DNA of 64,000 nucleotides from a bacterium (GTDB lineage Bacteria; Pseudomonadota; Alphaproteobacteria; Acetobacterales; Acetobacteraceae). The notes below the pieces were generated by a model. It was given only the letters and a program-made list of their open reading frames with translations, did not search any database and was not told the DNA's origin. The position numbers were made by a program, and so were the translations under genes. Of this stretch, positions 53,560 to 63,788 are shown one piece after another; positions within the stretch are counted from its first letter, which is position 1; every line of letters starts with the position of its first letter. The stretch lies in contig JAMFRO010000005.1 of the NCBI GenBank assembly GCA_026224825.1, forward strand, positions 1-64,000, written 5' to 3'.

Positions 53560-56163
53560 ATGACCACAAAATACCGCAAACCCCTCCCCGGCACCTCCCT
53601 GGAGTATTTCGACGCCCGCGCCGCGGTTGAGGATATCGCCCCCGGCGCCTATGCCGGCCTGCCCTATACCTCCCGCGTGCTGGCCGAAAACCTGGTCCGC
53701 CGCTGCGACCCCGCCACCCTCACCGCCTCGCTGAAACAGCTCATCGAGCGCAAAACCGACCTCGATTTCCCCTGGTACCCCGCCCGCGTCGTCTGCCACG
53801 ACATCCTCGGCCAGACCGCGCTGGTGGATCTCGCCGGCCTGCGTGACGCCATCGCCGACATGGGCGGCGACCCGGCCAAAGTGAACCCGGTCGTCCCCGT
53901 CCAGCTCATCGTCGACCATTCCCTGGCCGTCGAGCATGCCGGCTTCGAGAAGGACGCGTTTGCCCAAAACCGCGCCATCGAAGACCGCCGCAACGAGGAC
54001 CGCTTCCACTTCATCAACTGGACCAAGCAGGCTTTCGAGAACATCGAGATCGTGCCCCCCGGCAACGGCATCATGCATCAGATCAACCTCGAGCGCATGT
54101 CCCCGGTCATCTACACGCTGGACGGCGTGGCCTTCCCGGACACTTTGGTGGGCACGGACAGCCACACCCCGCATGTGGACGCGCTCGGCGTCATTGCTAT
54201 AGGCGTGGGCGGGCTTGAAGCCGAGAACGTCATGCTCGGCCGCGCCTCCTGGATGCGCCTGCCGGACATCATCGGCGTGGAGCTCACCGGCCGCCGCCAG
54301 CCCGGCATCACCGCCACGGACATCGTGCTGACCCTCACCGAATTCCTGCGTAACCAGAAGGTCGTCGGCGCCTGGCTGGAATTCTACGGCGAGGGCTCAT
54401 CCAGCCTGTCGCTCGGCGACCGCGCCACCATCTCCAACATGGCCCCCGAATATGGTGCCACCGCGGCGATGTTCTCCATCGACCAGCAGACCATCGATTA
54501 TTTGCGCCTGACCGGCCGCGAGGACAGCCAGATCAAACTGGTGGAAAACTTCGCCCGCCTCACCGGCCTGTGGTCCGACGACCTCAAAACCGCGCAATAC
54601 CCGCGTGTGCTGAAATTCGACCTCTCCACCGTGGTCCGCACCATGGCCGGCCCCTCCAACCCGCACAAACGCCTGCCCGTATCAGACCTCGCCAGCCGTG
54701 GCATTTCCGCGCCCTGGATCAAGGAAGAGGGGCTGATGCCCGATGGCGCCGTCATCATCGCCGCCATCACGAGCTGCACCAACACCTCCAACCCCCGCAA
54801 CGTCATCGCCGCCGGCCTGCTGGCGCGCAACGCCAACCGTGCCGGCTTAACCCGCAAGCCCTGGGTAAAATCCTCGCTCGCCCCCGGCTCCAAAACCGTG
54901 GCGCTGTATCTGGATGAAGCCGGGCTGACCACGGAGCTGGAAAAACTCGGCTTCGGCATCGTCGGCTTCGCCTGCACCACCTGCAACGGCATGTCCGGCG
55001 CGCTGGATCCCGTCATCCAGCAGGAGATCATCGACCGCGACCTCTACGCCACCGCCGTTCTCTCCGGCAACCGCAACTTCGACGGCCGCATCCACCCCTA
55101 CGCCAAGCAGGCCTTCCTCGCCTCGCCGCCACTGGTGGTCGCCTACGCCATCGCCGGCACCATCCGCTTCGACATCGAGCAGGACGTGCTGGGCCTGGAC
55201 GCCTCAGGCAAGGAAATCCGCCTGAAAGACATCTGGCCCTCCGATGAAGAGATCGACGCCGTCGCCACCGCCTCCGTAAAACCCGAGCAGTTCCGCAACG
55301 TCTACACCCCGATGTTCGCCAGCAAGGGCGCCCGCCAAAAAGTCAGCCCGCTGTACGACTGGCGCGCCCAAAGCACCTACATCCGCCGCCCGCCCTATTG
55401 GGAAGGTGCTTTGGCCGGTGAGCGCACACTCACAGGCATGCTCCCCCTCGCCGTCCTCGGCGACAACATCACCACCGACCATCTCTCCCCCTCCAACGCC
55501 ATCCTGGGTGACAGCGCCGCCGGCGAATACCTGCACAAAATGGGCCTGCCGGAGGAAGACTATAACTCCTACGCCACCCATCGCGGCGACCACCTCACCG
55601 CCCAGCGCGCCACGTTCGCGAACCCCCAGCTCCTGAACGAGATGGTCCGCAAACCAGACGGCAGCATCCAGAAAGGCTCGCTCGCCCGCGTGGAGCCCGA
55701 AGGCAAAACCCTGCGCATGTGGGAAGCCATCGAGACCTACATGGAACGCAAACAGCCGCTCATCATCGTGGCGGGTGCGGATTACGGCCAGGGCTCCTCG
55801 CGTGACTGGGCCGCCAAGGGCGTGCGCCTCGCCGGCGTGGAAGTCATCGTCGCCGAAGGCTTCGAGCGCATCCACCGCACCAACCTCATCGGCATGGGCG
55901 TGCTGCCGCTGGAATTCAAACCCGGCACCAACCGCCTCACTTTGGGCCTGGACGGCACCGAGAGCTACGACGTGAAAGGCGAGCGCACCCCGCGCGCGGA
56001 CCTCACCCTCGTCATCCACCGCCGCAATGGCGAAACGCTGGAAGTCCCGGTCACCAGCCGTCTGGACACTGCCGAAGAGGTCTCGGTTTACGAGGCCGGT
56101 GGTGTGCTGCAGCGCTTCGCGCAGGACTTCTTGGAAGCCACCACGCAAAGCCAGGCCAGCTAA
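53560..56163 (+). CDS. acnD: Fe/S-dependent 2-methylisocitrate dehydratase AcnD
   Basis: A protein of 867 residues, the AcnD length and clearly distinct from longer AcnA. It starts Y-R-K-P-L-P-G-T and has the cluster-binding cysteines in S-C-T-N-T-S-N-P-R-N and A-C-T-T-C-N-G. G-A-D-Y-G-Q-G-S-S-R-D-W-A is in the swivelling domain. AcnD dehydrates 2-methylcitrate to methylaconitate in propionate breakdown and needs PrpF to yield the right isomer; prpF lies next. prpB and prpC are not in the window. Confidence 0.93.
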   Translation: MTTKYRKPLPGTSLEYFDARAAVEDIAPGAYAGLPYTSRVLAENLVRRCDPATLTASLKQLIERKTDLDFPWYPARVVCHDILGQTALVDLAGLRDAIADMGGDPAKVNPVVPVQLIVDHSLAVEHAGFEKDAFAQNRAIEDRRNEDRFHFINWTKQAFENIEIVPPGNGIMHQINLERMSPVIYTLDGVAFPDTLVGTDSHTPHVDALGVIAIGVGGLEAENVMLGRASWMRLPDIIGVELTGRRQPGITATDIVLTLTEFLRNQKVVGAWLEFYGEGSSSLSLGDRATISNMAPEYGATAAMFSIDQQTIDYLRLTGREDSQIKLVENFARLTGLWSDDLKTAQYPRVLKFDLSTVVRTMAGPSNPHKRLPVSDLASRGISAPWIKEEGLMPDGAVIIAAITSCTNTSNPRNVIAAGLLARNANRAGLTRKPWVKSSLAPGSKTVALYLDEAGLTTELEKLGFGIVGFACTTCNGMSGALDPVIQQEIIDRDLYATAVLSGNRNFDGRIHPYAKQAFLASPPLVVAYAIAGTIRFDIEQDVLGLDASGKEIRLKDIWPSDEEIDAVATASVKPEQFRNVYTPMFASKGARQKVSPLYDWRAQSTYIRRPPYWEGALAGERTLTGMLPLAVLGDNITTDHLSPSNAILGDSAAGEYLHKMGLPEEDYNSYATHRGDHLTAQRATFANPQLLNEMVRKPDGSIQKGSLARVEPEGKTLRMWEAIETYMERKQPLIIVAGADYGQGSSRDWAAKGVRLAGVEVIVAEGFERIHRTNLIGMGVLPLEFKPGTNRLTLGLDGTESYDVKGERTPRADLTLVIHRRNGETLEVPVTSRLDTAEEVSVYEAGGVLQRFAQDFLEATTQSQAS

Positions 56164-56174
56164 GCCTCTACCCT

Positions 56175-56254
56175 CCGTCATCCCCGCGAAAGCGGGGATC
56201 TCTCGCTCCCAAGGCCATGGGAATCACAGATCCCCGCTTTCGCGGGGATGACGG
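56175..56254. repeat. Inverted pair of a CCGTCATCCCCGC-type repeat
   Basis: Two perfect 27-bp arms (56175-56201 and 56228-56254), beginning CCGTCATCCCCGCGAAAGCG in inverse orientation around a 26-bp spacer, lie between acnD and prpF. Each arm is itself self-complementary (CCCCGC-GAAA-GCGGGG). This resembles a widespread small palindromic repeat of proteobacteria. It may form a strong hairpin in the acnD-prpF mRNA. Confidence 0.85.
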
Positions 56255-56292
56255 TATAAAATCGCCGAAACCGTTTCTTATACGAGGTAACT

Positions 56293-57474
56293 ATGGCTCA
56301 CGCCCCGCAAATCAAAGTAACCGCGACATACATGCGCGGCGGCACCAGCAAAGGTGTCTTCTTCTCCCTCACGGACCTCCCAGCATCCGCCCAGGTCCCA
56401 GGCCCGGCCCGTGACGCGCTCCTCCAGCGCGTCATCGGCTCCCCGGACCCCTACGGCAAACAAATAGACGGCATGGGTGCCGCCACCTCCAGCACCAGCA
56501 AAACCGTCATCCTGAGCAAAAGCACCAAACCCGACCACGACGTCGACTACCTCTTCGGCCAGGTCGCCATCGACACCGCCTTCGTCGACTGGTCCGGCAA
56601 TTGCGGCAATCTCTCCGCCGCCGTCGGCCCCTTCGCCATCCGCAACGGCCTGGTTAACCCCGCCCGCATCCCCGCAAACGGCACCGCCATCATCCGCATC
56701 TGGCAGGCCAACATCAGCAAAACCATCATCGCCCATGTCCCCATCACCAATGGCGAAGTGCAGGAAACCGGCGATTTCGAGCTGGACGGCGTCACCTTCC
56801 CCGCCGCCGAAATCGTGCTGGAATTCCTGAACCCGGCCGAGGAAGGCGATGGCGGCGCCCTCTTCCCCACCGGCAACCTCATCGACGACCTCGAGATCCC
56901 CGGCATCGGCACCTTCCGCGCCACCATGATCAACGCCGGCATCCCCACCATCTTCCTGGAAGCAGCAGCGCTCGGCTACACCGGCACGGAATTGCAGGAC
57001 GCCGTGAACAACGACACCGCCGCGCTGAAAAAGCTGGAGACCATCCGTGCCTACGGCGCCCTGAAAATGGGCCTCATCACCAACCTCGATGAAGCCAAAA
57101 CCCGCCAGCACACCCCCAAAATCGCCTGGGTCGCTGCCCCCGTCGCCTACACCTCCTCCAGCGGCAAGAAGATCGGCACAGGTGACATCGACGTCCTGGT
57201 CCGCGCCATGTCCATGGGCAAGCTCCACCACGCCATGATGGGCACAGCCTCCGTCGCCATCGCCACCGCCGCCGCCATCACCGGCACGCTGGTGAACCTC
57301 GCCGCAGGCGGCACCGCGCGCGAAGCCGTCAACTTCGGCCACCCCTCCGGCACCCTGCGCGTCGGCTCCAAGGCACAATTGGTGGGCAGTGATTGGGAGG
57401 TCAGCAAAGCCATCATGAGCCGCAGCGCCCGCGTGCTGATGACCGGCCAGGTGCACGTCCCCTTCGAAGGCTGA
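56293..57474 (+). CDS. prpF: 2-methylaconitate cis-trans isomerase PrpF
   Basis: A protein of 393 residues, typical for PrpF. It has the N-terminal Y-M-R-G-G-T-S-K-G-V-F-F, the D-Y-L-F-G-Q-V segment, S-G-N-C-G-N-L-S and G-T-A-R-E-A-V-N-F-G-H-P-S-G. It isomerises the AcnD product so that standard aconitase can finish the dehydration-rehydration. GAGG precedes the ATG. It is transcribed with acnD, across the inverted repeat. Confidence 0.93.
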   Translation: MAHAPQIKVTATYMRGGTSKGVFFSLTDLPASAQVPGPARDALLQRVIGSPDPYGKQIDGMGAATSSTSKTVILSKSTKPDHDVDYLFGQVAIDTAFVDWSGNCGNLSAAVGPFAIRNGLVNPARIPANGTAIIRIWQANISKTIIAHVPITNGEVQETGDFELDGVTFPAAEIVLEFLNPAEEGDGGALFPTGNLIDDLEIPGIGTFRATMINAGIPTIFLEAAALGYTGTELQDAVNNDTAALKKLETIRAYGALKMGLITNLDEAKTRQHTPKIAWVAAPVAYTSSSGKKIGTGDIDVLVRAMSMGKLHHAMMGTASVAIATAAAITGTLVNLAAGGTAREAVNFGHPSGTLRVGSKAQLVGSDWEVSKAIMSRSARVLMTGQVHVPFEG

Positions 57475-57480
57475 ACAACG

Positions 57481-57504
57481 GGAGCCGGCCTGCAGGCCGG
57501 CTCC
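57481..57504 (+). terminator. Hairpin after prpF
   Basis: A perfect 24-nt palindrome: GGAGCCGGCC-TGCA-GGCCGGCTCC, 6 nt after the prpF stop. No T-run follows, so termination may be partial before the mscS gene. Confidence 0.5.
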
Positions 57505-57566
57505 ACCCTTGCACAATCCAATTCCGGCAACACCTATTCCTCTGACTTTGCAAGGAATAGATACGG

Positions 57567-58367
57567 ATGCTCAACCCAACGCCGAATGTGACCGGAGAAT
57601 TCGCGCACGCCGCACCCCTGATCATCCCCTGGGTGCTGCGCCTCTTCGGCGCCATCATGATCATCGTCATCGGCATCTGGATCTCCGGCAAAGGCGAATA
57701 TCTCACCGCCAGAGCCCTCGGCCGCACAAGGCATTTCGACCAGATGCTGCGCGATTTCCTGGCCAACATCGTACGCTATTTCATCCTCACCATCACCGGC
57801 CTCACCGTGCTCTCGCAATTCGGTGTGCAGACCACCAGCCTGGTCGCCGTCATCGGTGCCGCCAGCCTCGCCATCGGCCTCGCACTTCAGGGCACGTTAT
57901 CAAACCTCGCGGCTGGTGTTATGCTTTTAATCTTTCGTCCATTCAAAATCGGCCATCACATCAACGTCGGCGGCAATGCCGGCACGGTGAAGGAGTTGAC
58001 GTTATTCTGGACCGAGGTGATCACCGATGACAACATCCAGATCATCATCCCCAACAGCAGCGTCTGGGGCCAGGCACTGAAAAATCTCACCACCTATGGC
58101 GGGCCGGTGGGCACAGTGGAAATCCGCTTTCCCTTAACCGAAACAGCGCCACTCAGCGACACTCGCGACAAAATCCGCAAGCTCGTGGACGCGAATGCGA
58201 ATATCGCCAAAACCCCGCCGCCCACAGTGCTGTTCGACCGCTCAGCCGCCGATAACACCCTCCTGCTGGTGGTGAAATTTCTCCCCAGCGCGGGCAATGC
58301 CGACACCATCAAAAGCGAGGTGATCGAGCAGGCGCAAGCAGCACTGGCAACCCCCGCCGCGCTCTAG
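57567..58367 (+). CDS. MscS-family small mechanosensitive channel
   Basis: A protein of 266 residues. Three membrane segments are followed by the pore-lining A-S-L-A-I-G-L-A-L-Q-G-T-L-S-N-L-A-A-G and the cytosolic beta domain (F-K-I-G-H-H-I-N-V-G-G, I-I-I-P-N-S). It opens on hypo-osmotic shock. The length equals that of short MscS. Its TAG stop overlaps the left end of the 103-bp repeat at 58366. Confidence 0.9.
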   Translation: MLNPTPNVTGEFAHAAPLIIPWVLRLFGAIMIIVIGIWISGKGEYLTARALGRTRHFDQMLRDFLANIVRYFILTITGLTVLSQFGVQTTSLVAVIGAASLAIGLALQGTLSNLAAGVMLLIFRPFKIGHHINVGGNAGTVKELTLFWTEVITDDNIQIIIPNSSVWGQALKNLTTYGGPVGTVEIRFPLTETAPLSDTRDKIRKLVDANANIAKTPPPTVLFDRSAADNTLLLVVKFLPSAGNADTIKSEVIEQAQAALATPAAL

Positions 58368-58468
58368 AGCATGATCGCTTCAAGTGCGATCATGCTCTAG
58401 CTATTTTTGAGAGGGCGATTCACGGTTTCGGCCGCTCAAGATGAGCGGACCTCAACCGATCGCGCTCT
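58366..58468. repeat. 103-bp dispersed palindromic element, copy 2
   Basis: Same element as at 39814-39916 (four mismatches). The left hairpin is perfect here: AGAGCATGATCGC and GCGATCATGCTCT around TTCAAGT. The outer right stem AGAGGGCGAT/ATCGCGCTCT encloses CCGCTCA-AGA-TGAGCGG. Its first bases form the mscS stop codon. It may serve as terminator. Confidence 0.85.
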
Positions 58469-59771
<1,303 letters not shown>

Positions 59772-59782
59772 TCCGCCGCGCG

Positions 59783-59807
59783 ACGGTGCCGGCCATGCCG
59801 GCACCGT
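59783..59807. terminator. Bidirectional terminator between asd and DUF1295 gene
   Basis: A perfect 11-bp stem, ACGGTGCCGGC-CAT-GCCGGCACCGT, midway in the 64-bp gap between two convergent genes. Confidence 0.65.
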
Positions 59808-59835
59808 TATCGCTGATGCTGAGCGAGACATGACG

Positions 59836-60612
59836 CTACGAGCGCAAGCGCGGCAATATGGCGCCCGTACGTGCCTGATACTGCCGGTACGCCTCGCCCC
59901 GGCTCTCCAGCATGGCGGCCTCAAGCGGCGGCACGCCGGAGGCATAGCGCAAGCTGAGATACATCAACCCCGGCGCCGCCAGGCTCAGCAGGCTCCAGGC
60001 ATTATGCGTGGTCAGCCCCAATAGCGGGAAGGCACCCCAGAAGAGGAATTCAAACAAATAATTGGGATGGCGCGAGCACGCCCAGAGCCCGGTATCGCAG
60101 ATCTTGCCTTTGTTGTCCGGCATGCTTCGGAATTGCCGCATCTGCCGGTCGGCCAGCGCCTCACCGGCGATGCAGCCCAGCGCCAAAGCAATACCCAGCC
60201 CGTCCCACAGCCTGAAGTGCGGCGCCGGCTGGCATGCGGCGAAAAGGGCGGCGGTGGCCAGCACGGCACTGAACGGACCCTGGATGGCAGTGAACCCGAG
60301 CAGATAGAGCTGAAACCCCGCCCCCTTTTCGGCCCGCATGCGGGCATAGCGCACATCCTCCGGCCTGCCCGGTACGCGCCGCGCGATATGCGTGCCCAGA
60401 CGAACGGACCAGACCAATAGCAGGCCCACCACCACCCAAAGCCGCCACGGCACGCCCGGCCCCGCCAGCACCGCCAAAACGCAAAACAGCCCGGTGCCGA
60501 AGCTCCAGAACACATCCACCCATCCGGCATTGCCGCGCAGCTTCTGGAACACCCAGGCCGCAAGCATGACCATGCTGACGCAGAACCCAACGGCAATGAC
60601 GCTCAGGAACAT
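59836..60612 (-). CDS. DUF1295 / steroid 5-alpha-reductase-like membrane protein
   Basis: A protein of 258 residues with several membrane segments. It has W-V-D-V-F-W-S-F-G near the N terminus and the conserved C-terminal S-R-H-P-N-Y-L-F-E and A-M-L-x-S-R-G-E-A-Y-R-x-Y-Q of DUF1295 and isoprenylcysteine methyltransferase-related proteins. Its start overlaps the CFA stop by 10 bases. In other alphaproteobacteria this family belongs to the RpoE/ChrR singlet-oxygen regulon with a cyclopropane-fatty-acid synthase, which fits this operon. Confidence 0.83.
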   Translation of the reverse strand: MFLSVIAVGFCVSMVMLAAWVFQKLRGNAGWVDVFWSFGTGLFCVLAVLAGPGVPWRLWVVVGLLLVWSVRLGTHIARRVPGRPEDVRYARMRAEKGAGFQLYLLGFTAIQGPFSAVLATAALFAACQPAPHFRLWDGLGIALALGCIAGEALADRQMRQFRSMPDNKGKICDTGLWACSRHPNYLFEFLFWGAFPLLGLTTHNAWSLLSLAAPGLMYLSLRYASGVPPLEAAMLESRGEAYRQYQARTGAILPRLRS

Positions 60613-61625
60613 GGTACCAGAAGGTAATGACTCACCCCCCAGTTGCTGCCCCCGGCATGGCCGAACAGCCCGGCGGTGGCCAGGAAAAACAGCCGCCAGC
60701 GCCGCTGCCAGAGTTTTGCCTCCACCCCATAGGTCTCTTCCAGAATGGGGCGGATGGCCTCCTGATTTGCATCGTAATTGGCCAGCCAGGCCAGTGCCGT
60801 GCGCTCATAATGCGCCCCGCTCCAGCGCCAGTCCTGCTCCAGGCGGAACAGATCGCCGAATTCCCGGATCAACCCATGGCTCGGCATAATGCCACCCGTG
60901 AAAAAATATTGCGCGATCCAATCGGCCTCATCCTCCACCTCGAACCGGTAGGGCTGGCTGGCATGGCTGAACACATGCAGAAACAGTTTTCCCTCAGGTG
61001 CCAGCCAAAGCCGCAGCCGCGTCAGCAGCCCGCGCCAATTGGCCATATGCTCGAACATTTCCACCGATACGATGCGGTCGAATGTTTCGTCGATGCTGAA
61101 AACATTCATATCGGCGGTGATAACGCGAATGTTGCGCAGACCAAGGCGGCGAGCCTGCGCCTCGATGAACAGGCGCTGCGGCGCTGAATTGGAAACAGCG
61201 GTTATGCGCGCCGTAGGAAAGCGTTCCGCCATGAACAAAGTAAGCGAGCCCCAGCCGCAGCCCAGCTCCAATATGCGCTGGCCGTCGCGCAACGCCGCAT
61301 GCGCCACGGTTTCCACCAAAGCGCGGCGCTCGGCGCTGGCAAGATTATCGGTGCCCTCGAACAGGCAACAGGAATATTTGCGGTGCGGCCCCAGGCTATA
61401 GGCAAAAAACTCAGGCGTCAGCTCGTAATGCTGCAGGTTGGCGGCCTGCGTATGCTCGGCAATGGGCAGCACTTCCATCTCACGCGCGAATGCCTGGTTG
61501 CGCAGTGGTGCTGCGGCCAGTTGGGACTGGGTGCGCCCGACCAGGCGCGAAATGCCAAAACGCAACAGCGTGTCCGGCAGCCTGGTGCGCTCGGCGGCGC
61601 GCGATATCTGGGCGGCGAAGCTCAT
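60603..61625 (-). CDS. Cyclopropane-fatty-acyl-phospholipid synthase-like methyltransferase
   Basis: A protein of 340 residues. The S-adenosylmethionine site I-L-E-L-G-C-G-W-G-S-L-T is in the middle, with M-F-E-H-M-A-N-W and Y-F-F-T-G-G-I-M-P-S-H typical of CFA synthase relatives. The N-terminal domain is shorter than in E. coli Cfa, placing it in the CfaB/CfaA-like branch. The ATG at 61625 overlaps the esterase stop (ATGA) and has AGGAG upstream. Probably modifies membrane lipids under photooxidative stress. Confidence 0.85.
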   Translation of the reverse strand: MSFAAQISRAAERTRLPDTLLRFGISRLVGRTQSQLAAAPLRNQAFAREMEVLPIAEHTQAANLQHYELTPEFFAYSLGPHRKYSCCLFEGTDNLASAERRALVETVAHAALRDGQRILELGCGWGSLTLFMAERFPTARITAVSNSAPQRLFIEAQARRLGLRNIRVITADMNVFSIDETFDRIVSVEMFEHMANWRGLLTRLRLWLAPEGKLFLHVFSHASQPYRFEVEDEADWIAQYFFTGGIMPSHGLIREFGDLFRLEQDWRWSGAHYERTALAWLANYDANQEAIRPILEETYGVEAKLWQRRWRLFFLATAGLFGHAGGSNWGVSHYLLVPCS

Positions 61626-62485
61626 GCGGCACTCCTCTGTTTTGCTGTGGTAACGGCGCGGATGAAAACAAGGCAATCGGGCAGCACAGGTGCGAGGAAG
61701 CCCAGCAGTTGCGAGGTGCTGCCGATGATGAGCGTGTGGTTGAGATGCGGGTAGTAGCGCTCCTGCACCGCATCACCGGCGGCACGCAGTTTTGCCGCCA
61801 GGCGCCGGCTGTTGCCGGGGTCCACCGTGGTGTCGCGCAAGCCGGCCGCGAGATACGCCGGCGGCGCGCCGGAGGCGACAAAATTGATCGGCTGGGTGGC
61901 GGCCAAATTTTGCCGCGCACCAAAAATGGTTTCCAGCACCGGGTCGTGCAAAGGCAGAAAATCATACGGGCCGGCGAGGCCGATGAAGCCGGAAATATCA
62001 CGGCCCGGATTCAGCCCCACGGCACCGAGATATTCCGGGTCCAGCGCCAGCATGGCAACATTATAGGCCCCGGCGGAATGCCCCATCAGCACCAGCCGGT
62101 GCGGGTCGCCGCCAAAACTTTGCGCATGCGCGTGGGCCCAGGCCACGGCGGCAGCGCTGTCCTGCAAAAACACCGGGAAGCGGACTTGCGGGTACACGCG
62201 GTAGTCGGGGATAATCGTCACCACGCCACGCGCCGCCAGTGCCGCGCCGAGGAAGCGGTACATGGCCTTATCCCCTTCCTGCCAGCTACCGCCATAAAAA
62301 AACACCACCACCGGCGCGTTCACCGCACCATCCGGCGTGTAAACATCCAGCATGCCGCGCGGCCCCGGCATATAGGCAATGTTCCGCGTGACGTGAAAAT
62401 TTCCACCTGCAGCGGCATTGAGCAATGTTACCGGTGAGCAGTAGGCGAGGCTGAGCAGAAGCACAGGCGCCAGCAGGCGGCGCAT
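61622..62485 (-). CDS. Lipoprotein esterase, BD-FAE/kynurenine-formamidase-like
   Basis: A protein of 287 residues. The signal peptide ends in the lipobox L-A-Y-C, so it is probably lipid-anchored. The mature part has the oxyanion Y-G-G-S-W, nucleophile G-H-S-A-G-A and histidine in H-L-N-H. The ATG directly abuts the ChrR stop. A membrane-attached esterase in an RpoE/ChrR operon is not a standard member as far as I know. Confidence 0.8.
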   Translation of the reverse strand: MRRLLAPVLLLSLAYCSPVTLLNAAAGGNFHVTRNIAYMPGPRGMLDVYTPDGAVNAPVVVFFYGGSWQEGDKAMYRFLGAALAARGVVTIIPDYRVYPQVRFPVFLQDSAAAVAWAHAHAQSFGGDPHRLVLMGHSAGAYNVAMLALDPEYLGAVGLNPGRDISGFIGLAGPYDFLPLHDPVLETIFGARQNLAATQPINFVASGAPPAYLAAGLRDTTVDPGNSRRLAAKLRAAGDAVQERYYPHLNHTLIIGSTSQLLGFLAPVLPDCLVFIRAVTTAKQRSAA

Positions 62486-63118
62486 CTAATACAGCCCCAG
62501 ACGGCGCTGCCAGCGGCCAAGCCAGCCGTCCAGCCGCATCGGCCCTTCGAGGGCAGCGAGGCAGAGGCAGCCCTCGGCATCGGCCCAGGGCTGGTGCAGC
62601 AGGGTGTCATCGGCATCGGCCATATCGCCGGGGCCATAGGTGCCGGTGCAATCGCTATAGCCGCCGCGCAATATCTGCGTCAGCTCATGCGCCGCATGGG
62701 TGTGCGGAAACACGGCGCGGTTGGCGGCCACGCGCAGCAGCATGACATTGGCCTCCGGCGCCCAGGGCAGGCGCACCTGGCTGTAGCGTATGCCGCGCCC
62801 CAACCACCACCACCGCCCGATCTCACACCCCGCCAGCACGGCGGGCATATCTGAATTTGCCGGCGGCACCGGCGGCCGCACCGCAACAGCAGGGCCATCG
62901 AGACGGGCCAGCACATCGGCAAAGGCAGTGGGCGCCAGCGCCGCCGGGGGCTGCTCGTCCAGCAGCGCGCCGCCCGTGGCCTCAAATTCTCCCAGCCGGG
63001 CGCGGCATTGCGCGCAGACGTGCAAATGCGCCTCCGTAACGAGCGTAAGCCCGGCATTGAGCGCGCCCGCCGCAAAGCGCAGCAGCGTGTCATCGGTGGG
63101 ATGGTGTTGGATACTCAT
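62486..63118 (-). CDS. chrR: ChrR-type zinc anti-sigma factor
   Basis: A protein of 210 residues. The N-terminal anti-sigma domain keeps zinc ligands H6, H31, C35, C38 (H-x24-H-x3-C-x2-C), matching the positions known in Rhodobacter sphaeroides ChrR. The C-terminal cupin domain shows H139, H141, E145 and H175. ChrR holds RpoE inactive and releases it on singlet oxygen. The start overlaps the rpoE stop by four bases (ATGA). Confidence 0.92.
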   Translation of the reverse strand: MSIQHHPTDDTLLRFAAGALNAGLTLVTEAHLHVCAQCRARLGEFEATGGALLDEQPPAALAPTAFADVLARLDGPAVAVRPPVPPANSDMPAVLAGCEIGRWWWLGRGIRYSQVRLPWAPEANVMLLRVAANRAVFPHTHAAHELTQILRGGYSDCTGTYGPGDMADADDTLLHQPWADAEGCLCLAALEGPMRLDGWLGRWQRRLGLY

Positions 63119-63747
63119 GGTTCAGCCCCCAGCGCATCACGCAGCCGGGCCAGAGCCAGGCGGATGCGGGATTTGACGGTGCCGAGCGGCAAATGCAGCG
63201 CCGTGGCAATGGCGGCATGCGGCGTATCGGCGAAAAACGAAAGCTCGATAACGCGGCGCTGCTCGGTGGAAAGTGCGGCCAACGCGCCGCGCATCATTTC
63301 GGCACGCTCGCCCGACATATAAATAGCCTCCGCCGAAGCAGCGGGATCGGCCTCCGGCAACGCCTCCACCTCGGCCTGGATGCGGCGGCGGGCGTGGTCG
63401 GTGCGCAAATTACGCGTGATGGTGAACACCCATGTAGCCGCCCCGGCGCAAGCAGGATCAAACCGCGCCGCCTTACGCCAGAGCAGGATCATCGTCTCCT
63501 GCGCCAGCTCCTCGGCGGCGGCATCGCTTAAGCCCGCGCGCAGATGAAAGCTTTTTAGCCTTGGCGCGAAATGCTTGAACAACAACGCAAACGCCTGCCG
63601 GTCCTGGTTTAAAGCCACCAGTCCGATCAGCCGCGCCTGCGCCGCCGCATCCAACGGCGCCGTGCTCTCCACCGGGGTCAATAATGCCCCCGGCAGGGCC
63701 ACAGTACGGTCCCGGCCAGCCCCAAATTTTGCATCATGCGTGCTCAC
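63115..63747 (-). CDS. rpoE: ECF sigma factor RpoE (ECF11-type)
   Basis: A protein of 210 residues from a GTG at 63747. Region 2 is seen as H-F-A-P-R-L-K, A-Q-E-T-M-I-L-L-W and W-V-F-T-I-T-R-N. Region 4 is L-S-T-E-Q-R-R-V-I-E-L, T-P-H-A-A-I-A, G-T-V-K-S-R. It directs transcription of singlet-oxygen response genes. The predicted TSS (about 63746) lies at this GTG, so either translation is leaderless or the true start is a downstream GTG/TTG, 15-35 codons on. Confidence 0.88.
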   Translation of the reverse strand: MSTHDAKFGAGRDRTVALPGALLTPVESTAPLDAAAQARLIGLVALNQDRQAFALLFKHFAPRLKSFHLRAGLSDAAAEELAQETMILLWRKAARFDPACAGAATWVFTITRNLRTDHARRRIQAEVEALPEADPAASAEAIYMSGERAEMMRGALAALSTEQRRVIELSFFADTPHAAIATALHLPLGTVKSRIRLALARLRDALGAEP

Positions 63748-63752
63748 CTGGG

Positions 63753-63782
63753 CTTATACGCAAAGCCGCGCGGTTTGGATCA
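63753..63782 (-). promoter_or_regulatory. RpoE-type promoter of the rpoE-chrR operon
   Basis: Minus strand: TGATCC (63782-63777), 18 bp, TATAAG (63758-63753). This is the RpoE/ChrR -35/-10 pattern known from Rhodobacter, showing autoregulation. Confidence 0.8.
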
Positions 63783-63788
63783 CACCAG

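Noticed and set aside
53560..56163. Ordinary aconitase AcnA for the 867-residue protein
   Set aside because: Length, N-terminal sequence and the adjacent prpF identify AcnD rather than AcnA.
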